Source of the DNA: an uncultured Lachnospiraceae bacterium
GTDB lineage: Bacteria > Bacillota > Clostridia > Lachnospirales > Lachnospiraceae
Length of the DNA stretch: 64,000 bases
Direction of reading: 5' to 3'
NCBI GenBank assembly: GCA_910577645.1
Contig: CAJTOL010000003.1
Location: forward strand, 1 to 64,000
A program made the translations under genes and the position numbers. A model generated the notes under the pieces. It was given only the letters and a program-made list of their open reading frames with translations. It made no database searches and was not told where the DNA came from. Positions 51,016 to 58,886 of this stretch are shown piece after piece. The stretch's first letter is position 1. The number at the start of each line of letters is the position of its first letter.

Positions 51016-51088
51016 CTCCTAACTCATCTGCAACCTGCTGCTGCGTCATTCCCGCTTTCCGGCGGGCCTCCTTTAATCGTGTTCTCAT
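50858..51088 (-). CDS. XRE-family regulator, antisense-overlapping
   Basis: A 76-residue protein: MRTRLKEARRKAGMTQQQVA, ELGVSLRYYQKIEYAELGGS, FEVWDALEDLLGVHQRIL. This is a well-conserved phage XRE form. It is transcribed against the XRE gene at 50701-51015, with 158 bp of overlap, so each mRNA can pair with the other. Confidence 0.78.
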   Translation of the reverse strand: MRTRLKEARRKAGMTQQQVADELGVSLRYYQKIEYAELGGSFEVWDALEDLLGVHQRILRENSSRHLGKVKSQSKH

Positions 51089-51104
51089 AACTCCATCCTT
51101 TAAA

Positions 51105-51140
51105 CATGCGCCTGGTGACGGTCAGGCTCCCAGGCGCATG
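51105..51140 (-). terminator. strong stem-loop
   Basis: A perfect 11-bp stem: CATGCGCCTGG (51105-51115) with CCAGGCGCATG (51130-51140). It lies after the DUF2303 gene and before the leftward XRE gene. The trailing sequence lacks a long T-run, so it may be a transcript-stability or attenuator element. Confidence 0.5.
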
Positions 51141-51207
51141 TGACACACCTTCCGCGACTAATATCGTGACATATTAATTTTTAAAGGCTGCAAGATCCTC
51201 TTTCCCA

Positions 51208-51948
51208 TTAGCCGATAATAGTAATCTTCTTCATCAGCTCTTCCGGCATGGCTTTTAATCCATCTTTCAGGTACTCCTTAACGTTTTCAATGGCTTCATT
51301 CCGCCACAGATAGTTACCGGCTTCAATAAGACAGAATTCCGGCGCCCCATTGTCTCTTACACGGAATACAAAATTGCTGGCAGGCTGGGCCACCTCCTGG
51401 AAGGTCCGGTAAGGTACCAGAACCACCGGGTTAGGCACAATGGCATCTACCTTAGAAGCAATCCCTTTGGAAATAGTGGCCTTCTGGGTAATGCCGTCAT
51501 CCCCATAGTTGGCCGTAGTCTTTGCCTCCACGTTTCCGGAAAACTGCATTACAGCATCCAGGTCAGGAGTATGCTCAAAATTAGACTGCAGCTCTATGAT
51601 GAAACGCTCCTGATCATACCAGTTGCTAAACCGGAACTCGGATACCTCCGCCCTGGATATCATCAGGATTTCCCTGCTGCGCTCTTCGTTCAGGCCGGAA
51701 ATCAGGGTTACTGTCTTGGGGCTTTCCACATGCAGAATCATATCTCCTGTGAACTCGCTTTCCCCTCTGGATTTTATGTACTCTAATAATGCAGACAGAG
51801 TATGGACTTCCAGGCTGGCGGCCTTCTCGATCTCCCCATAACGCTGCAAGCGGCGGTTTGCGTAGGTCTTCCCGCAAATCTCAATCACCTCGGTCTTCTC
51901 AGAACCTGCCCGAAGATCTGTAATATACTGCAATGCCTCTTTAATCAT
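51208..51948 (-). CDS. DUF2303 (YfdQ-like) phage protein
   Basis: 246 residues from MIKEALQYI. Conserved features: MILHVESPKTVTLISGL, SNWYDQERFIIELQSNFEHT, YGDDGITQKATISKGIAS and PNPVVLVPYRTFQEVAQPAS. DUF2303/YfdQ proteins occur in early regions of many temperate phages; function unknown. It heads the early operon after 52003-52413. Confidence 0.9.
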   Translation of the reverse strand: MIKEALQYITDLRAGSEKTEVIEICGKTYANRRLQRYGEIEKAASLEVHTLSALLEYIKSRGESEFTGDMILHVESPKTVTLISGLNEERSREILMISRAEVSEFRFSNWYDQERFIIELQSNFEHTPDLDAVMQFSGNVEAKTTANYGDDGITQKATISKGIASKVDAIVPNPVVLVPYRTFQEVAQPASNFVFRVRDNGAPEFCLIEAGNYLWRNEAIENVKEYLKDGLKAMPEELMKKITIIG

Positions 51949-52002
51949 ACTTGTGTCCTCTCTTTCTTTAAACATGCCGGTTTCCTCTCTTTCTTTTTTA
52001 GC

Positions 52003-52413
52003 TTACTGCGCTTTTCTTAAATCTACCGGTTCCCCGCTGTCCAGGATTTCCCCGGTATCCGGGTCAAATCCGGCCGGGCCTGTATCTACCGGAATCGCCT
52101 CCCCTACCACCTGGTACCGGGGATGGTTATTCCCATATTCCCGGAGCTCCATCCGGCCTGTATGTATGTCCTGCCCGGCAAGCATTACCGTAGCCGCTGC
52201 CTCTATGGGTACCAGACTGGTTTTGGTCTCCATCTTGGTGGTAATCACCTGTCTGGAATCATCCGGAAGAAAGGTCAGCGTAATCGTCAGTTTTCTTGGC
52301 TTTTCCGATTTGGTGTTGGGATCCATAATGTTTTTTACGATCTGCATCAGATCCATATTGACCTTTTCCAGAAGCGCCCCGCCTCCCAGGCTGTCCAAGC
52401 TTACTCTTCCCAT
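52003..52413 (-). CDS. phage 'replication terminator' family-like protein
   Basis: 136 residues from MGRVSLDSLGGGALLEKVNM; GGGGTGAAACGC precedes this start. The N-terminus and the following KLTITLTFLPDDSRQVITTK and KTSLVPIEAAATVMLAG match a family commonly labelled 'replication terminator protein' in Firmicutes phages. That name is not backed by biochemistry known to me. Confidence 0.68.
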   Translation of the reverse strand: MGRVSLDSLGGGALLEKVNMDLMQIVKNIMDPNTKSEKPRKLTITLTFLPDDSRQVITTKMETKTSLVPIEAAATVMLAGQDIHTGRMELREYGNNHPRYQVVGEAIPVDTGPAGFDPDTGEILDSGEPVDLRKAQ

Positions 52414-52418
52414 GCGTT

Positions 52419-53102
52419 TCACCCCCTTTCCCCATTGCATGCTTCAGGTAATATCTCTCCCTCTGCCGTCTGCACCCTGTTCTTTTTTATTCCATAGATG
52501 TGATATTGGCTCATCATTCTGGGCCATCCCCGCTGATGGGCGATAGTGTGGTGTTCCCGGCACAGAGCTGCTACTTCTTTTCCGGAGTCGTCTACATACC
52601 TTCTATTGTTTCCCATTCCAATGGTATCTACATGATGGACATCTGCCTGCCGGCCGCAGATACAGCACCGGTGGTACCGGATGCATTGGATGAAATAACA
52701 ATCTAAATCATCTGTCCTCTGCATCCCGGATTCTGTCATTATGATGCCTTCTTTCAGGGAATACTCCAGAAGAGTATTTATGAACTCCCTGGCTTCTGTC
52801 ATGGAACAGTCTGACAGGCTGATAAGCTTACTGTCTCTCATTCGAAGCATATGCTCCACCTTCATAACCTGCTTGGCTGCCTCTACCGTATAGCCAGTAT
52901 GATTGCTGATATCCCGCAGCGTGGCATAGGCCTTCCGCCTCTGTTCCGGAGAGATACTGCGGCCGTCATCAATCCCTATCTCTGCTTCTCTTCCGCGGCG
53001 CCTTTCTATCATTTTTTTATCGGAACTGCTGATTAAAATCGTCACTATCCCGCCAGATGAACCCTCTGCTACTTTGTCTATGGTTCCATTTATCCGTAAC
53101 AA
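52419..53102 (-). CDS. HNH-type nuclease domain protein
   Basis: A 227-residue protein with a C-terminal HNH-like site: CCICGRQADVHHVDTIGMGN and AALCREHHTIAHQRG. The N-terminal part (GTIDKVAEGSSGGIVTILI, RKAYATLRDISNHTGYTVEA) is typical of 'putative HNHc nuclease' proteins (NinG/DUF968-like) of phages. Recombination or packaging functions are usual for this class. Confidence 0.85.
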   Translation of the reverse strand: MLRINGTIDKVAEGSSGGIVTILISSSDKKMIERRRGREAEIGIDDGRSISPEQRRKAYATLRDISNHTGYTVEAAKQVMKVEHMLRMRDSKLISLSDCSMTEAREFINTLLEYSLKEGIIMTESGMQRTDDLDCYFIQCIRYHRCCICGRQADVHHVDTIGMGNNRRYVDDSGKEVAALCREHHTIAHQRGWPRMMSQYHIYGIKKNRVQTAEGEILPEACNGERG

Positions 53103-53134
53103 TGCGCCTTTTCCTCCTGTTCGGAAATGCCGGT

Positions 53135-53392
53135 TTACTGAATCCTCTTTTTTAATTCCTTTTGAAACATGTCCAGCGCTACTGCCCGGATTTTGCCTTC
53201 ATTGCTCATGGTATCCAGAACAGATGACACTTCACTGGCAAGCAGCTGGATAATCTCAGCTCCATCTGCATCTCCGGCAAAGCACATTCCTCCTCTAAGT
53301 TTCTTTTCCTCCCTGGAGGCAATAATTCCAATGAATATGTCCCCTTCTTTCACCTCTGTTTTTCCGGATGTTTCAATCGTTAGCTTTACCAA
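53135..53392 (-). CDS. small early phage protein, unknown
   Basis: An 85-residue protein starting at TTG with AGGAGGGG 8 bp upstream. VKEGDIFIGIIASREEKKLR is followed by GAEIIQLLASEVSSVLDTMS. No family is recognised. Confidence 0.6.
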   Translation of the reverse strand: MVKLTIETSGKTEVKEGDIFIGIIASREEKKLRGGMCFAGDADGAEIIQLLASEVSSVLDTMSNEGKIRAVALDMFQKELKKRIQ

Positions 53393-53497
53393 CCTGGTAT
53401 CCCCTCCTGTCCTTCCATCCTTTTTCTCTATTTTGTTCCATACCTTCCTCCTGCTTGTCCTGCCTTCCCGCCGTCAGACGGGTTCATCTGGCGCTGC

Positions 53498-53647
53498 TTA
53501 TCCAACTTTCCGGACAAATCCCATGGAAAACATCACTGTGTCCTGGATCTTCTCTGAAATCTTTTTACGTTTTTCCTCCGGCAGCTCCTTAATGGGGATG
53601 TCGGTTCCGTCAATCTCTATGTAATTTTCGATCTTATAGTCTTCCAT
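53498..53647 (-). CDS. 49-residue conserved phage protein
   Basis: MEDYKIENYIEIDGTDIPIK, then ELPEEKRKKISEKIQDTVMF and GFVRKVG. Short proteins of exactly this form, with PEEKRxxIxxKI, recur in Lachnospiraceae phages. It is the first gene of the leftward early operon. No function known. Confidence 0.68.
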   Translation of the reverse strand: MEDYKIENYIEIDGTDIPIKELPEEKRKKISEKIQDTVMFSMGFVRKVG

Positions 53648-53749
53648 AAACTCCCACTCCCTTCTACTGCATTGTATGTGGCACTGGATGTACCAGGTTA
53701 CTAATTGCGTTACGCTTATTAGTTCTCTTTTATTACTCTTCCTCTGCCC

Positions 53750-53828
53750 TTATCAGGACGCCCTGGGATGATATGATTCTATTGCGATTAGGATTATATC
53801 TTCCGGGGCGTCTGGTAAGAGAAAATCT
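53750..53828 (+). repeat. left copy of ~80-bp promoter-bearing inverted repeat
   Basis: TTATCA, 16 bp, TATGAT (53772-53777), then a highly conserved stretch starting TTCTATTGCGATTAGGATTA. About 70 of 80 bases match the reverse complement of 59785-59865. Downstream the sequence stays open in one frame up to 53964 (ILLRLGLYLPG and onward), but whether this is translated is unclear. Confidence 0.8.
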
Positions 53829-53964
53829 ATTTGAAGAGGCCTTTCAGTCTGGCGATTTTCCTGAAGCTGCTTTGAAGGGAAAATCCCATGAACAGGAACA
53901 ACTCTATTCTGACATTATCGGAATAGATGAAACTAAACAGGTAAATCGAAAGAAAGCTGAGTAG
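53773..53964 (+). CDS. possible small protein following the left repeat
   Basis: A 63-residue frame, MILLRLGLYLPGRLVRENLF and onward. Its ATG lies inside the -10 box of the repeat promoter, so translation would need another promoter upstream; no ribosome site is seen. The first 20 residues recur, without ATG, in the right copy. Listed as a low-confidence gene. Confidence 0.3.
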   Translation: MILLRLGLYLPGRLVRENLFEEAFQSGDFPEAALKGKSHEQEQLYSDIIGIDETKQVNRKKAE

Positions 53965-54009
53965 GAAACCTTGTACATCCTGCTTTCACCTCCTCTCCAA
54001 ATAAACAAC

Positions 54010-54204
54010 TTATTTCTCTTCACTGAAAGGGATAATGCCTATATCCACTATCCCTTTCCTTTTTGCTCCAATTACCTTTATTTCCAGATTAAGGTATTTT
54101 GACGGCATATTTCTTATGTCTCCCGTCCATATGTTCTCTAAATTTTTAGTGTCGTAAATACAGACTCTATCCATGACGATTTCCTTGACATCATTTAGCT
54201 TCAC
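54010..54204 (-). CDS. small protein, unknown
   Basis: A 64-residue protein, MKLNDVKEIVMDRVCIYDTK and onward, ending IVDIGIIPFSEEK. GGGGAAGGAGAAAAGGT precedes the start. A conserved small protein of Clostridia phages and islands; function not known. Confidence 0.65.
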   Translation of the reverse strand: MKLNDVKEIVMDRVCIYDTKNLENIWTGDIRNMPSKYLNLEIKVIGAKRKGIVDIGIIPFSEEK

Positions 54205-54310
54205 CTTTTCTCCTTCCCCTGCATTACCCTGCAGGGACGGGGGTAGATATCAATGCCATTTACTTAATTCCCTCTGTTAAGTTAAGGCTTTTCCCTCTCT
54301 AAAATCACTG

Positions 54311-54370
54311 TTGCTATTCCCCGCCCTTTTTCTTATACTGTATGTACAGGCTCCCGCCAGAGCTGAGTAC
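54311..54370 (+). promoter_or_regulatory. promoter with conserved leader (copy 1)
   Basis: TTGCTA (54311-54316), 17 bp, TATACT (54334-54339), then a leader GTATGTACAGGCTCCCGCC. The same arrangement and leader recur at 54894-54952. Confidence 0.72.
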
Positions 54371-54390
54371 AAAAGGAAGGAGAAGCAACA

Positions 54391-54672
54391 ATGGGATACT
54401 TACCTATTCCGGTAGACATGTATTTTAAAGACTTTGCAATGGAAGTCTTGGAATACAATGTACTGAACAATAACAATGTGATTGGCACCTACCAAGGTCT
54501 TTCCAACAGTGATGAAGATGGACGATACATCGGATTTAAGATGAGCGACCAGCCACAAATTTCTGTTGGCAACACCTTATGCACTATTGATGGATTGGAA
54601 GAATACCAAATCATCAAGGTTTCCTACGACCGTTATAAAGGCAATCCTGAATTGCTCAAAGCATATTATTGA
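54391..54672 (+). CDS. small protein, unknown, promoter family member 1
   Basis: A 93-residue acidic protein, MGYLPIPVDMYFKDFAMEVL and onward with ISVGNTLCTIDGLEEYQIIK. Strong ribosome site AAGGAAGGAG. No family is recognised. It is driven by the promoter at 54311-54339; its last 17 bp overlap the converging gene at 54656-54949. Confidence 0.65.
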   Translation: MGYLPIPVDMYFKDFAMEVLEYNVLNNNNVIGTYQGLSNSDEDGRYIGFKMSDQPQISVGNTLCTIDGLEEYQIIKVSYDRYKGNPELLKAYY

Positions 54673-54949
54673 TTTTTTCCGCTATGTGCAAATAAAATTT
54701 TCGTGCGCTTTGAGCAATGAAGCTGATTGTTTCTCTCATTTCTTCTGATGTGACGCAATCAGCTTTTATTTCCATTTCTAATATAGTTCCCTTTTCATCT
54801 TTGAAAACTTCCTTTTCGGAAAATGCTCCCAATATCTCACCCCCCTCTCTAAGCTCCTTTGTCTGATGCAAAATCTCTAGGGTCAACTTCCGCTTGTCCT
54901 CTTCCCCATTCTGCCATATACTGTACTTACAGGCCCCCGCCAGAACCAA
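54656..54949 (-). CDS. small protein, unknown
   Basis: A 97-residue protein. A central LTLEILHQTKELREGGEILG and EMEIKADCVTSEEMRETISF and a helical end (QSARKFYLHIAEKINNML). It may be shorter, starting downstream. No family is recognised. Confidence 0.5.
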   Translation of the reverse strand: MVLAGACKYSIWQNGEEDKRKLTLEILHQTKELREGGEILGAFSEKEVFKDEKGTILEMEIKADCVTSEEMRETISFIAQSARKFYLHIAEKINNML

Positions 54950-54952
54950 GTA
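54894..54952 (+). promoter_or_regulatory. promoter with conserved leader (copy 2)
   Basis: TTGTCC (54894-54899), 17 bp, TATACT (54917-54922), then GTACTTACAGGCCCCCGCC. It matches copy 1 in box spacing and in about 30 of 36 leader bases. It drives the gene at 54999. Confidence 0.72.
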
Positions 54953-54998
54953 AGAAAGAAAAAGAACTATGCAAAAATCATAAAAAGGAGTTTATGTT

Positions 54999-55202
54999 AT
55001 GAATGCTATTTTTTGTCAACCGGTGACCAATGCAACTATTTCAGCTGTTCGTGAGCGCTATTTTTCCCTTGGGTGGGGAGAAGTCTACCTCAAAGGTAAT
55101 GGGGCCAACGTGACTGAACTGCATCTTAAATGGTGCGGAGAAAATCCCCCTAAATTTCCGGACACCTCCGATTTGGGGCTAGACTCCCCCCACAGGTTAT
55201 AA
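54999..55202 (+). CDS. small protein, unknown, promoter family member 2
   Basis: A 67-residue protein, MNAIFCQPVTNATISAVRER and onward with YLKGNGANVTELHLKWCGEN. AAAAAGGAG precedes the start. Function unknown; paralogous control to the gene at 54391. Its end overlaps the converging gene at 55150-55383. Confidence 0.6.
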   Translation: MNAIFCQPVTNATISAVRERYFSLGWGEVYLKGNGANVTELHLKWCGENPPKFPDTSDLGLDSPHRL

Positions 55203-55383
55203 AAACTTTTACCGGAAGCCAGTCGTCTTCTTCATTAAAACCATAAAGAGGACTGGCTCCAAACTTTTTTATGTGGAGCTCTGCTACCTCCTTTTTAAAA
55301 AAAATACAAACATTTACACAATTTTCAGGTAAGCTTACAGACACCCAATTTCCCCAGTTCATTGCTCCTTCCGTGTCTCTCAC
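55150..55383 (-). CDS. small protein, unknown
   Basis: A 77-residue protein, MRDTEGAMNWGNWVSVSLPE and onward with LHIKKFGASPLYGFNEEDDW. An internal start at Met8 is possible. No family is recognised. Confidence 0.5.
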   Translation of the reverse strand: MRDTEGAMNWGNWVSVSLPENCVNVCIFFKKEVAELHIKKFGASPLYGFNEEDDWLPVKVFITCGGSLAPNRRCPEI

Positions 55384-55487
55384 CTCCTTCTTTCCCTAGT
55401 ATTATTGTCCTTCGCATGATATAATTGTGAAATAATCAATATATCATCAGTACCGCCATACTGAAATATTTTACGGAGGATAATACT

Positions 55488-56207
55488 ATGGATACTTTAA
55501 CTATTTCCACTTGGGAGCAATGGAAGGATGTTCATTCCTCATCTGAACAGAAAAAGCGTCAAGAGCGCGCGTTAGAAAAGAAATGTTCCCCCATCAGCAT
55601 CAACAAGGAGGAAGCTTCTGGACTTTTTAAAGGTTCAAAAGGCCAATATGTTACTTCCTTATCTCAATGTGACTGCGTTGATTTTGTAAGACGAAAACTT
55701 CCTTGTAAACACATGTACCGCCTCGCCCATGAATTAGACGTCTTCCCACTATCTAAGGATTTGCAGTCAGATCATCTTTCAAAAGAAGCGGCTATGGAAC
55801 TTATTCAATCCTGCCTTTCAGAAGATGAACAGATTAAATTTAAATATTTCTGCTACCTATGCGGAAATAACAATTCCGGTGAAACTCTTTATCCAAAAAG
55901 CTTTGCCGATAAGTTAATTTCCTGCAATCTTGCAAGTGAAGTTACTCAGCCTGAACGCTTACTAAAACATCTTCACATCCAATCAGTGCGCCAGTTCCTC
56001 CCCGAGGGAGTGAAGAATCCCCGGACTAAAGCAGCGCTAATCGAATTAGTTGCTCCTTTTGTTACAAAAGAAGATATTGTTTTCCCTGATAACCAAAAAT
56101 GTGTAACCCTTCATCCAAGTATTTCAAATTTAGGACATACCTTGCATAGAAAGCTTTGCGCTTTATATCCTGATGAAAGACAAGAGTCGTCCTATTACAA
56201 TTTTTAG
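55488..56207 (+). CDS. SWIM zinc-finger protein
   Basis: A 239-residue protein. SWIM domain around residues 45-83: GQYVTSLSQCDCVDFVRRKL then PCKHMYRLAHEL, with the CxC...CxH zinc ligands. The N-terminus WEQWKDVHSSSEQKKRQERA is also found in the next gene. The C-terminal half contains repeats of helical HTH/SAP-like sequence (LLKHLHIQSVRQFLPEGVKN). SWIM domains bind DNA or proteins; the function here is unknown. Confidence 0.82.
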   Translation: MDTLTISTWEQWKDVHSSSEQKKRQERALEKKCSPISINKEEASGLFKGSKGQYVTSLSQCDCVDFVRRKLPCKHMYRLAHELDVFPLSKDLQSDHLSKEAAMELIQSCLSEDEQIKFKYFCYLCGNNNSGETLYPKSFADKLISCNLASEVTQPERLLKHLHIQSVRQFLPEGVKNPRTKAALIELVAPFVTKEDIVFPDNQKCVTLHPSISNLGHTLHRKLCALYPDERQESSYYNF

Positions 56208-56220
56208 AAAGGAAGAAAGC

Positions 56221-57462
56221 ATGGTTATTTTCGAGCTTATATTTGACTTATTTGACCTCCTTATCTCTTTCTTGAAACTTCTTATTTTTTTAATAAAAAT
56301 GCTTCCTGCAATACTTGTAATTATAGTTATTGGATTTATTATCTTAGCTATTTACCGAAAAACTCAACGAAGGGCCACATCTGATTACCAGGATTCTCAA
56401 TTACCGGAAAATCATATTTTGGCAAAAGCAAAAACTCCTTTACCCCCTTCTCGTCCCTCCAGTTCACCTCCACCACCTATTCAGGAAGATAACTCTCTGA
56501 TCTATCCTGATGTTAGTGGACTACCACGGTTTCATGTTTACAAGCTCAAAGGGAAAAACCCGAAAACTAATCGTCAGAAAACCGAAACTGTGGTTGCCAA
56601 AGAAGGGACGTCTCCGGAAATCGTTGCTCAAAAAACGGAGTTGCTGCCACCCTATTCTCTTACCTTGGATCCCAATCCCAGAACAGAGCGCCCGGCATCA
56701 GAAGCACAAATTAATTTTGCTAAGGATATAAATATCCCTATACCTGAACATTGTTCAGTGGAAGATATGAGCTTACTTATTGGTAGGCAGACTGAAGAAA
56801 ATATGACAGATTACATCACCCCTGAACTTTTTCAATTTGCAGGAGAACAAGGAATTTGTTTATCTCCATACAGTAGCCCTGAAATAGGAATTAGTTCTAT
56901 ACTTAACTCCTCGTGTGAACAAATATGCCTTGAATTTTTTGCTTATTTTATATATTGCTCTCTTCATGGTATATGGCATATAACCTCTCCGGAATGTTCA
57001 CCGCATCATGCTATTTTCAAAGATTTTGGACAGGACTTTTTTTCTAACTCAGAACTTTTGGAAACGATACGCTCATTGTCTTATAACAACATACTTTATA
57101 TTAGAGCTCATGGCAAAATTGATAAAAGAAGCTCCAAAAATGCTCAGGCTTTTTCTTTAACTTGTGACTTTTTAAACTCCCATCTTCCAGCAGAGACTCC
57201 ATCTATTTGGGAGAAATGGAGAGATTGCCACCACTTACCTCAACAAATTCAAAGGCAGTGGCGCTCTTATGATAAACGTATTACTCCGCTTTTTATAGAT
57301 CACAGCTCAAAGAGCGGACAATTTCAAGGAGTCAGCGGACGCTATATGACAACGCTTTCCACATGCTCTTGCCCTGATTTTTCCAGAAAGCAAAAGCCTT
57401 GCAAGCATATGTATCGTCTTGCATACGAACTAAGGGAGAAACCTAAGTCCTCTGATAATTAA
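56221..57462 (+). CDS. membrane-anchored SWIM zinc-finger protein
   Basis: 413 residues from MVIFELIFDLFDLLISFLKL (AGAAAGGAAGAAAGC upstream). The N-terminus has two hydrophobic segments (about 1-45), then a proline-rich linker (LPPSRPSSSPPPPIQ). The middle resembles EDMSLLIGRQTEENMTDYIT. The C-terminus (from about 340) carries WEKWRDCHHLPQQIQRQWRS and a SWIM domain, YMTTLSTCSCPDFSRKQKPC then KHMYRLAYEL. It shares its last 80 residues with the previous protein; the two form a pair, probably made from one transcript. Confidence 0.8.
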   Translation: MVIFELIFDLFDLLISFLKLLIFLIKMLPAILVIIVIGFIILAIYRKTQRRATSDYQDSQLPENHILAKAKTPLPPSRPSSSPPPPIQEDNSLIYPDVSGLPRFHVYKLKGKNPKTNRQKTETVVAKEGTSPEIVAQKTELLPPYSLTLDPNPRTERPASEAQINFAKDINIPIPEHCSVEDMSLLIGRQTEENMTDYITPELFQFAGEQGICLSPYSSPEIGISSILNSSCEQICLEFFAYFIYCSLHGIWHITSPECSPHHAIFKDFGQDFFSNSELLETIRSLSYNNILYIRAHGKIDKRSSKNAQAFSLTCDFLNSHLPAETPSIWEKWRDCHHLPQQIQRQWRSYDKRITPLFIDHSSKSGQFQGVSGRYMTTLSTCSCPDFSRKQKPCKHMYRLAYELREKPKSSDN

Positions 57463-57549
57463 GCTAAAAAGACATAAAACTTATATTTCTAAGAAAACTC
57501 CAAGCTATAAAAAATACCTTTACTCCCCCATCTTAATGATGGGGGAAAT

Positions 57550-57735
57550 TTATGCACTTGCTTTTCCTGCTTCTAATGAATCAATTTTCATATCACCTAC
57601 TTTCTCATTTTGCACCATAAAACCAAAAAACAGGCCAAGAACTATATTCTGTTGTCTTTCAGTTAGTTTAGGAGCCATTAGTTTAAGATTTTCGATTGTG
57701 TTATCGGTTAATTGAATTTCGCTAGCTCTTGTCAT
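57550..57735 (-). CDS. small protein under a strong regulated promoter
   Basis: A 61-residue protein, MTRASEIQLTDNTIENLKLM and onward with RQQNIVLGLFFGFMVQNEKV. Its promoter (57768-57796) has consensus TTGACA and TATAAT boxes with 17-bp spacing. It is probably controlled by the divergent XRE protein. Family not recognised. Confidence 0.72.
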   Translation of the reverse strand: MTRASEIQLTDNTIENLKLMAPKLTERQQNIVLGLFFGFMVQNEKVGDMKIDSLEAGKASA

Positions 57736-57767
57736 GTATTCACATCCCTCTTGTTGATTGTACGACT

Positions 57768-57857
57768 ATTATAAGTCTTTTTTCGACTTTTGTCAATATA
57801 GTATTGTTGATTTTTTCAACATCTTCTATTGACTTTTTAGTAGTTGAAATTTATAAT
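57768..57857. promoter_or_regulatory. divergent promoters with repressor palindromes
   Basis: Minus promoter: TTGACA (57791-57796), 17 bp, TATAAT (57768-57773). Plus promoter: TTGACT (57829-57834), 17 bp, TATAAT (57852-57857). Palindrome AAGTC-n7-GACTT (57773-57789) fills the minus spacer; GTTGA-n5-TCAAC (57806-57820) lies between the promoters; a half site GTTGA occurs at 57843-57847. This is the layout of a lysogeny switch or plasmid-like regulator. Confidence 0.85.
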
Positions 57858-57889
57858 GTAATTAAACTGACAAACTGAGGGGGAATAAG

Positions 57890-58261
57890 ATGCATGATAG
57901 GATAAAAGAGATCCGTAGAAAAAAGAATTTAACCCAGCAAGAATTAGCTGATATTCTTAATTTAAAAAGAAATACTATTGCTACTTATGAAATTGGAAAA
58001 GCAATTCCTAGTGATAGGACTATCTCTGATATTTGCTTAAAACTTGGAGTTAATGAAGTCTGGCTCCGAACTGGTGAAGGCGGACCAGAGAATATGTTTA
58101 CACAAACATCTGAAGATGACGCATATTCCTTAAGTCTTGGAAAATTAACCATAGAAGAGAATCAGTTTATCAAAAATGCCGTAAATTATCTGGCAAATGC
58201 AGATCCTCATAAGCTGGAAATTATTGAAGAGTTCATGAAGAATTGTTTGGGAATTAAATAA
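57890..58261 (+). CDS. XRE-family repressor
   Basis: A 123-residue protein: RIKEIRRKKNLTQQELADIL, NTIATYEIGKAIPSDRTISD and LKLGVNEVWLRTGEGG form an XRE domain, followed by a C-terminal helical part for dimerisation (ENQFIKNAVNYLANADPHKL). GAGGGGGAA precedes the ATG. It is the probable ligand for the palindromes at 57773-57820. Confidence 0.88.
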   Translation: MHDRIKEIRRKKNLTQQELADILNLKRNTIATYEIGKAIPSDRTISDICLKLGVNEVWLRTGEGGPENMFTQTSEDDAYSLSLGKLTIEENQFIKNAVNYLANADPHKLEIIEEFMKNCLGIK

Positions 58262-58279
58262 AAAGGAGCAGTCAGATAA

Positions 58280-58390
58280 CTACTCCCTCAGTGCCGCCAC
58301 TAATATTAAGTATATACGCCGAAGTATATTTTCATCATTAATATGGCTCAGTGCTTTGACTATTAAATTTTTATAATTCTCACAGCTCAT
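58280..58390 (-). CDS. 36-residue small protein downstream of XRE gene
   Basis: MSCENYKNLIVKALSHINDE then NILRRIYLILVAALRE, behind a strong AAGGAG site 5 bp upstream. Short helical proteins of this form accompany small regulators in Firmicutes phages and plasmids. It is transcribed after the XRE gene at 58476-58688. Confidence 0.65.
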   Translation of the reverse strand: MSCENYKNLIVKALSHINDENILRRIYLILVAALRE

Positions 58391-58475
58391 ATGTACTCCT
58401 TTCCCTCCTGCGTAACCTGTATATATTGATCACGCGCCGCATTTTTAAATGTGACCGATTCTATGTATTCGTCCA

Positions 58476-58688
58476 CTATAGTGGACGCTCCATTGAAAAC
58501 AGGTCGTAAGGTGACACATCAAGCGCCAGGGAAAGTAAACATAAGGTGTGCACAGTAGGGTGCTTAATTCCGTTTTCAATATTGTTTATCTGTGATTTAC
58601 TGACTCCGGATGCTTTAGCCAGTTGTCTCTCTGACATTCCTTTTCTTGCTCGGATATCATACAGATGGTAATGAATTATCGGTTCCAC
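58476..58688 (-). CDS. small XRE-family regulator
   Basis: A 70-residue protein: LYDIRARKGMSERQLAKASG, SKSQINNIENGIKHPTVHTL, LSLALDVSPYDLFSMERPL. Single XRE domain. Upstream AT-rich DNA 58700-58880 probably holds its promoter. Forms an operon with the 36-residue protein. Confidence 0.85.
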   Translation of the reverse strand: MEPIIHYHLYDIRARKGMSERQLAKASGVSKSQINNIENGIKHPTVHTLCLLSLALDVSPYDLFSMERPL

Positions 58689-58886
58689 TTAGTTCACCTC
58701 CTGCAATAGTATTTGCAGGATATGAACAGCTATTCAGAACACATGTTCTTATTTGATTATAGAATATTTATCTGTTAATTGCAATACCTTAATTAAATAG
58801 CCTTATGGCTTTTTAATAAATATAAACCAAATGGGGAATTTACAAATGAAAAAGAATATTAACAATTAACCTAAGGAGGTTGTCAT

